From Thermogutta sp039793925 (GTDB lineage Bacteria; Planctomycetota; Planctomycetia; Pirellulales; Thermoguttaceae): DNA of 64,000 nt. This document shows, piece by piece, positions 62,820 through 64,000 of the stretch. The stretch is taken from contig NZ_JBAMME010000289.1 of assembly GCF_039793925.1 (NCBI RefSeq), positions 30,037-94,036 on the forward strand, given 5' to 3'. Positions within the stretch are counted from its first letter, which is position 1, and the number at the start of each line of letters is the position of its first letter. A program made the position numbers and the translations under genes. Under the pieces are notes generated by a model. It was not told where the DNA came from, did not search any database, and worked only from the letters and a program-made list of their open reading frames with translations.

Positions 62820-63576
62820 GTGATCATCGCTGCTACCACCCGGTGTTTTGCCAATCTCCCATTGGAAGCGGCGTTCGAACGTCTTAACGANNNNNNNNNN
62901 CGAGTTTACGCACGTGGAAATCATCGCCCACGAAGCAGAGGGGCATCTGAAACCCTCCGAAATTGCGGCCGACTTGGATCGCGCGATTGCTATCTGTCGT
63001 CAAACCCATCGCCTCACTCCGGTCGCCTACAGCGTGGACATTGAAGCCCAGGGAGAAGAGTATTACCGGCAATTCGCGGCCTGCTGCAAACTCGCCAAGG
63101 CAACCCGAGTCGTGACGGTGGTCGTCCGCGCCTCGGAGCTCGGCACACCCTTTAACGAGGAGGTGGAACGGCTGCAGCGGATGGTGGCGATTGCCGCCAT
63201 GGAAGAGGTCGTCGTGGCCATGCTCGTCGAGACCGGCCGCATGAGTGAATCCCCGGAAACCGCAGCCGTGCTCTGCCATCACGCCAAGGGCCTCGGCATT
63301 TGCCTGGACCCCAGCTACTTCATTTATGAGCGGACATCCCCACCGAGTATGGAGCCCATTCTGAAGTACGTCCGCCACGTCCGACTGCGGGACACCAAGA
63401 AGGATCGCTTTCAGGTGCGCGTCGGCCAGGGAGAAGTAGAGTATAGCAAGCTTCTGGCCAATCTCAGCCGATATGAGTACGACCGAGCCCTCTCGATCGA
63501 CATCCTCCCCGAGCCGGGCGTAGACCAGAACGCCGAACTCCGGAAATTCCGCCTGCTTTTGGAGACGCTGCTTTGA
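62820..63576 (+). CDS. Sugar phosphate isomerase/epimerase-like TIM-barrel protein, interrupted by an N-run
   Basis: GTG start with AAGGAGG at ideal spacing. The first 23 residues (IIAATTRCFANLPLEAAFE) read in one frame and the remainder in another; the switch falls at the ten Ns (62891-62900), so the break is probably an assembly artefact. The body has the xylose-isomerase-like pattern: EFTHVEIIAHEAEGH, AYSVDIEAQGEEYYRQF, VAMLVETGRMS, CLDPSYF, HVRLRDTK and GQGEVEYSKLL, with metal-binding Glu, Asp and His residues in the expected strands. A cytoplasmic isomerase or epimerase of a sugar or inosose is likely; the substrate is unknown. About 252 residues in all. Confidence 0.75.
62891..62900. 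other. Run of ten N (assembly gap)
   Basis: Ten undetermined bases within the isomerase gene. To join the two coding parts in frame the true gap must be a multiple of three, so ten is a placeholder. Confidence 0.95.
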
Positions 63577-64000
63577 CGGTCGATTCCTCCGCGTTACCAA
63601 CCCGCCGCCTCGCATTCGCAACCCGCCGACCGCACCCCCCGTCAAGGGGAGCGTCATCGCGGAGCGAACAGACTGGCCCCGATCGCCTGACCAAGCAACG
63701 ATAGGCCAGGTTTTCTGTCAAATCGATCTGAAGACACGGCACTTCGGTGCTGCAGGCGTGATTTCCTTTGAGAGAGACGCGGCGTAAGCTTCCCTCGGGT
63801 GCGCACTGGAGGGTCCAGCGACGCGGGTGGACGGCCTTCGCCTGGCTGAAGCGATGCCTTTTCTTTGCCGTTAACCGGGGAAACCACCCTTTCTACGTAT
63901 ACCGGACCAGCCATTGATGGGCATTGACAAGTTGGTCGTCCATTGCTACGCTAAGTTGCAGTCGATCTCCTAGGGATTTTTCCCTTTTGGCGATCGACTG
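63577..64000. other. Right-end region, 424 bp, no gene recognised
   Basis: Short open frames on the minus strand have no motif or good start. A possible plus-strand promoter near the end is TTGACA (63924-63929), 17 bases, TACGCT (63947-63952); the -10 box is weak. It may serve a gene beyond the edge. Confidence 0.3.

Noticed and set aside
62884..63657. Minus-strand frame of 257 codons antisense to the isomerase
   Set aside because: No motifs; the plus-strand reading has metal-binding and barrel patterns.
1..64000. CRISPR arrays, transposons, tRNA or rRNA genes, defence islands
   Set aside because: Looked for by eye on both strands; no repeat array, transposase motif, cloverleaf or known defence gene set was seen apart from the solitary methyltransferase.

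Overview
The window looks like a chromosomal segment from a planctomycete. The supporting signs are a DUF1559 pseudopilin-like protein with a KGFTLVELLVVI N-terminus, a TIGR03790-type protein, a DUF1080 protein, a GH172/DUF2961 protein, BatA/VWA/DUF4175-like envelope genes, and many very large secreted proteins without close functional labels. A Pirellulales/Thermogutta-like origin is a guess from gene content only; no database was consulted. I see no rRNA, tRNA, CRISPR array, transposase or prophage.

Layout. (1) 1-13871, minus strand: a tightly coupled envelope cluster. A PQQ-like propeller protein and a prenyltransferase/squalene-cyclase-repeat protein are followed by BatA-type VWA, VWA/GATase-like, DUF4175-like and coiled-coil genes; the last four are joined by GTGA/ATGA overlaps. 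(2) 13996-21421, minus: a putative membrane GT-C glycosyltransferase, a GT2 transferase, an AglD/MprF-type flippase-like protein and a 999-residue secreted protein. (3) 21762-23903, plus: a small helical protein, panD and an orphan DNA methyltransferase. (4) 23940-31423: a TetR-adaptor-RND pump operon (minus) diverging from an outer-membrane factor (plus), with a TetR-type palindrome lying on the tetR promoter. (5) 31434-50527: mixed. It holds a GH101-like secreted protein, a membrane coiled-coil protein with a near-consensus promoter, an NDP-sugar epimerase, alaS, a secreted protein plus a lone OppC-type permease, a rhomboid protease, a DUF1559 protein, a TIGR03790 protein, and a DUF1080-ROK-GH172 sugar operon that ends in a textbook terminator. 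(6) 50603-62330, minus: an exopolysaccharide export locus (Wza-like, tyrosine autokinase, O-antigen-ligase/TPR, WbpM-like dehydratase, sulfotransferase, flippase). (7) 62820-63576, plus: a sugar isomerase interrupted by a run of Ns.

Functional themes are cell-envelope biogenesis, sulfated polysaccharide production, efflux and sugar degradation. The strongest points for a second look are the RND pump without the usual proton-relay residues, the ROK protein without its zinc motif inside a DUF1080/GH172 operon, the self-contained operator/promoter overlap at the efflux locus, and the split DUF4175-like pair in the VWA cluster. I did not find a clearly new defence or mobile system.
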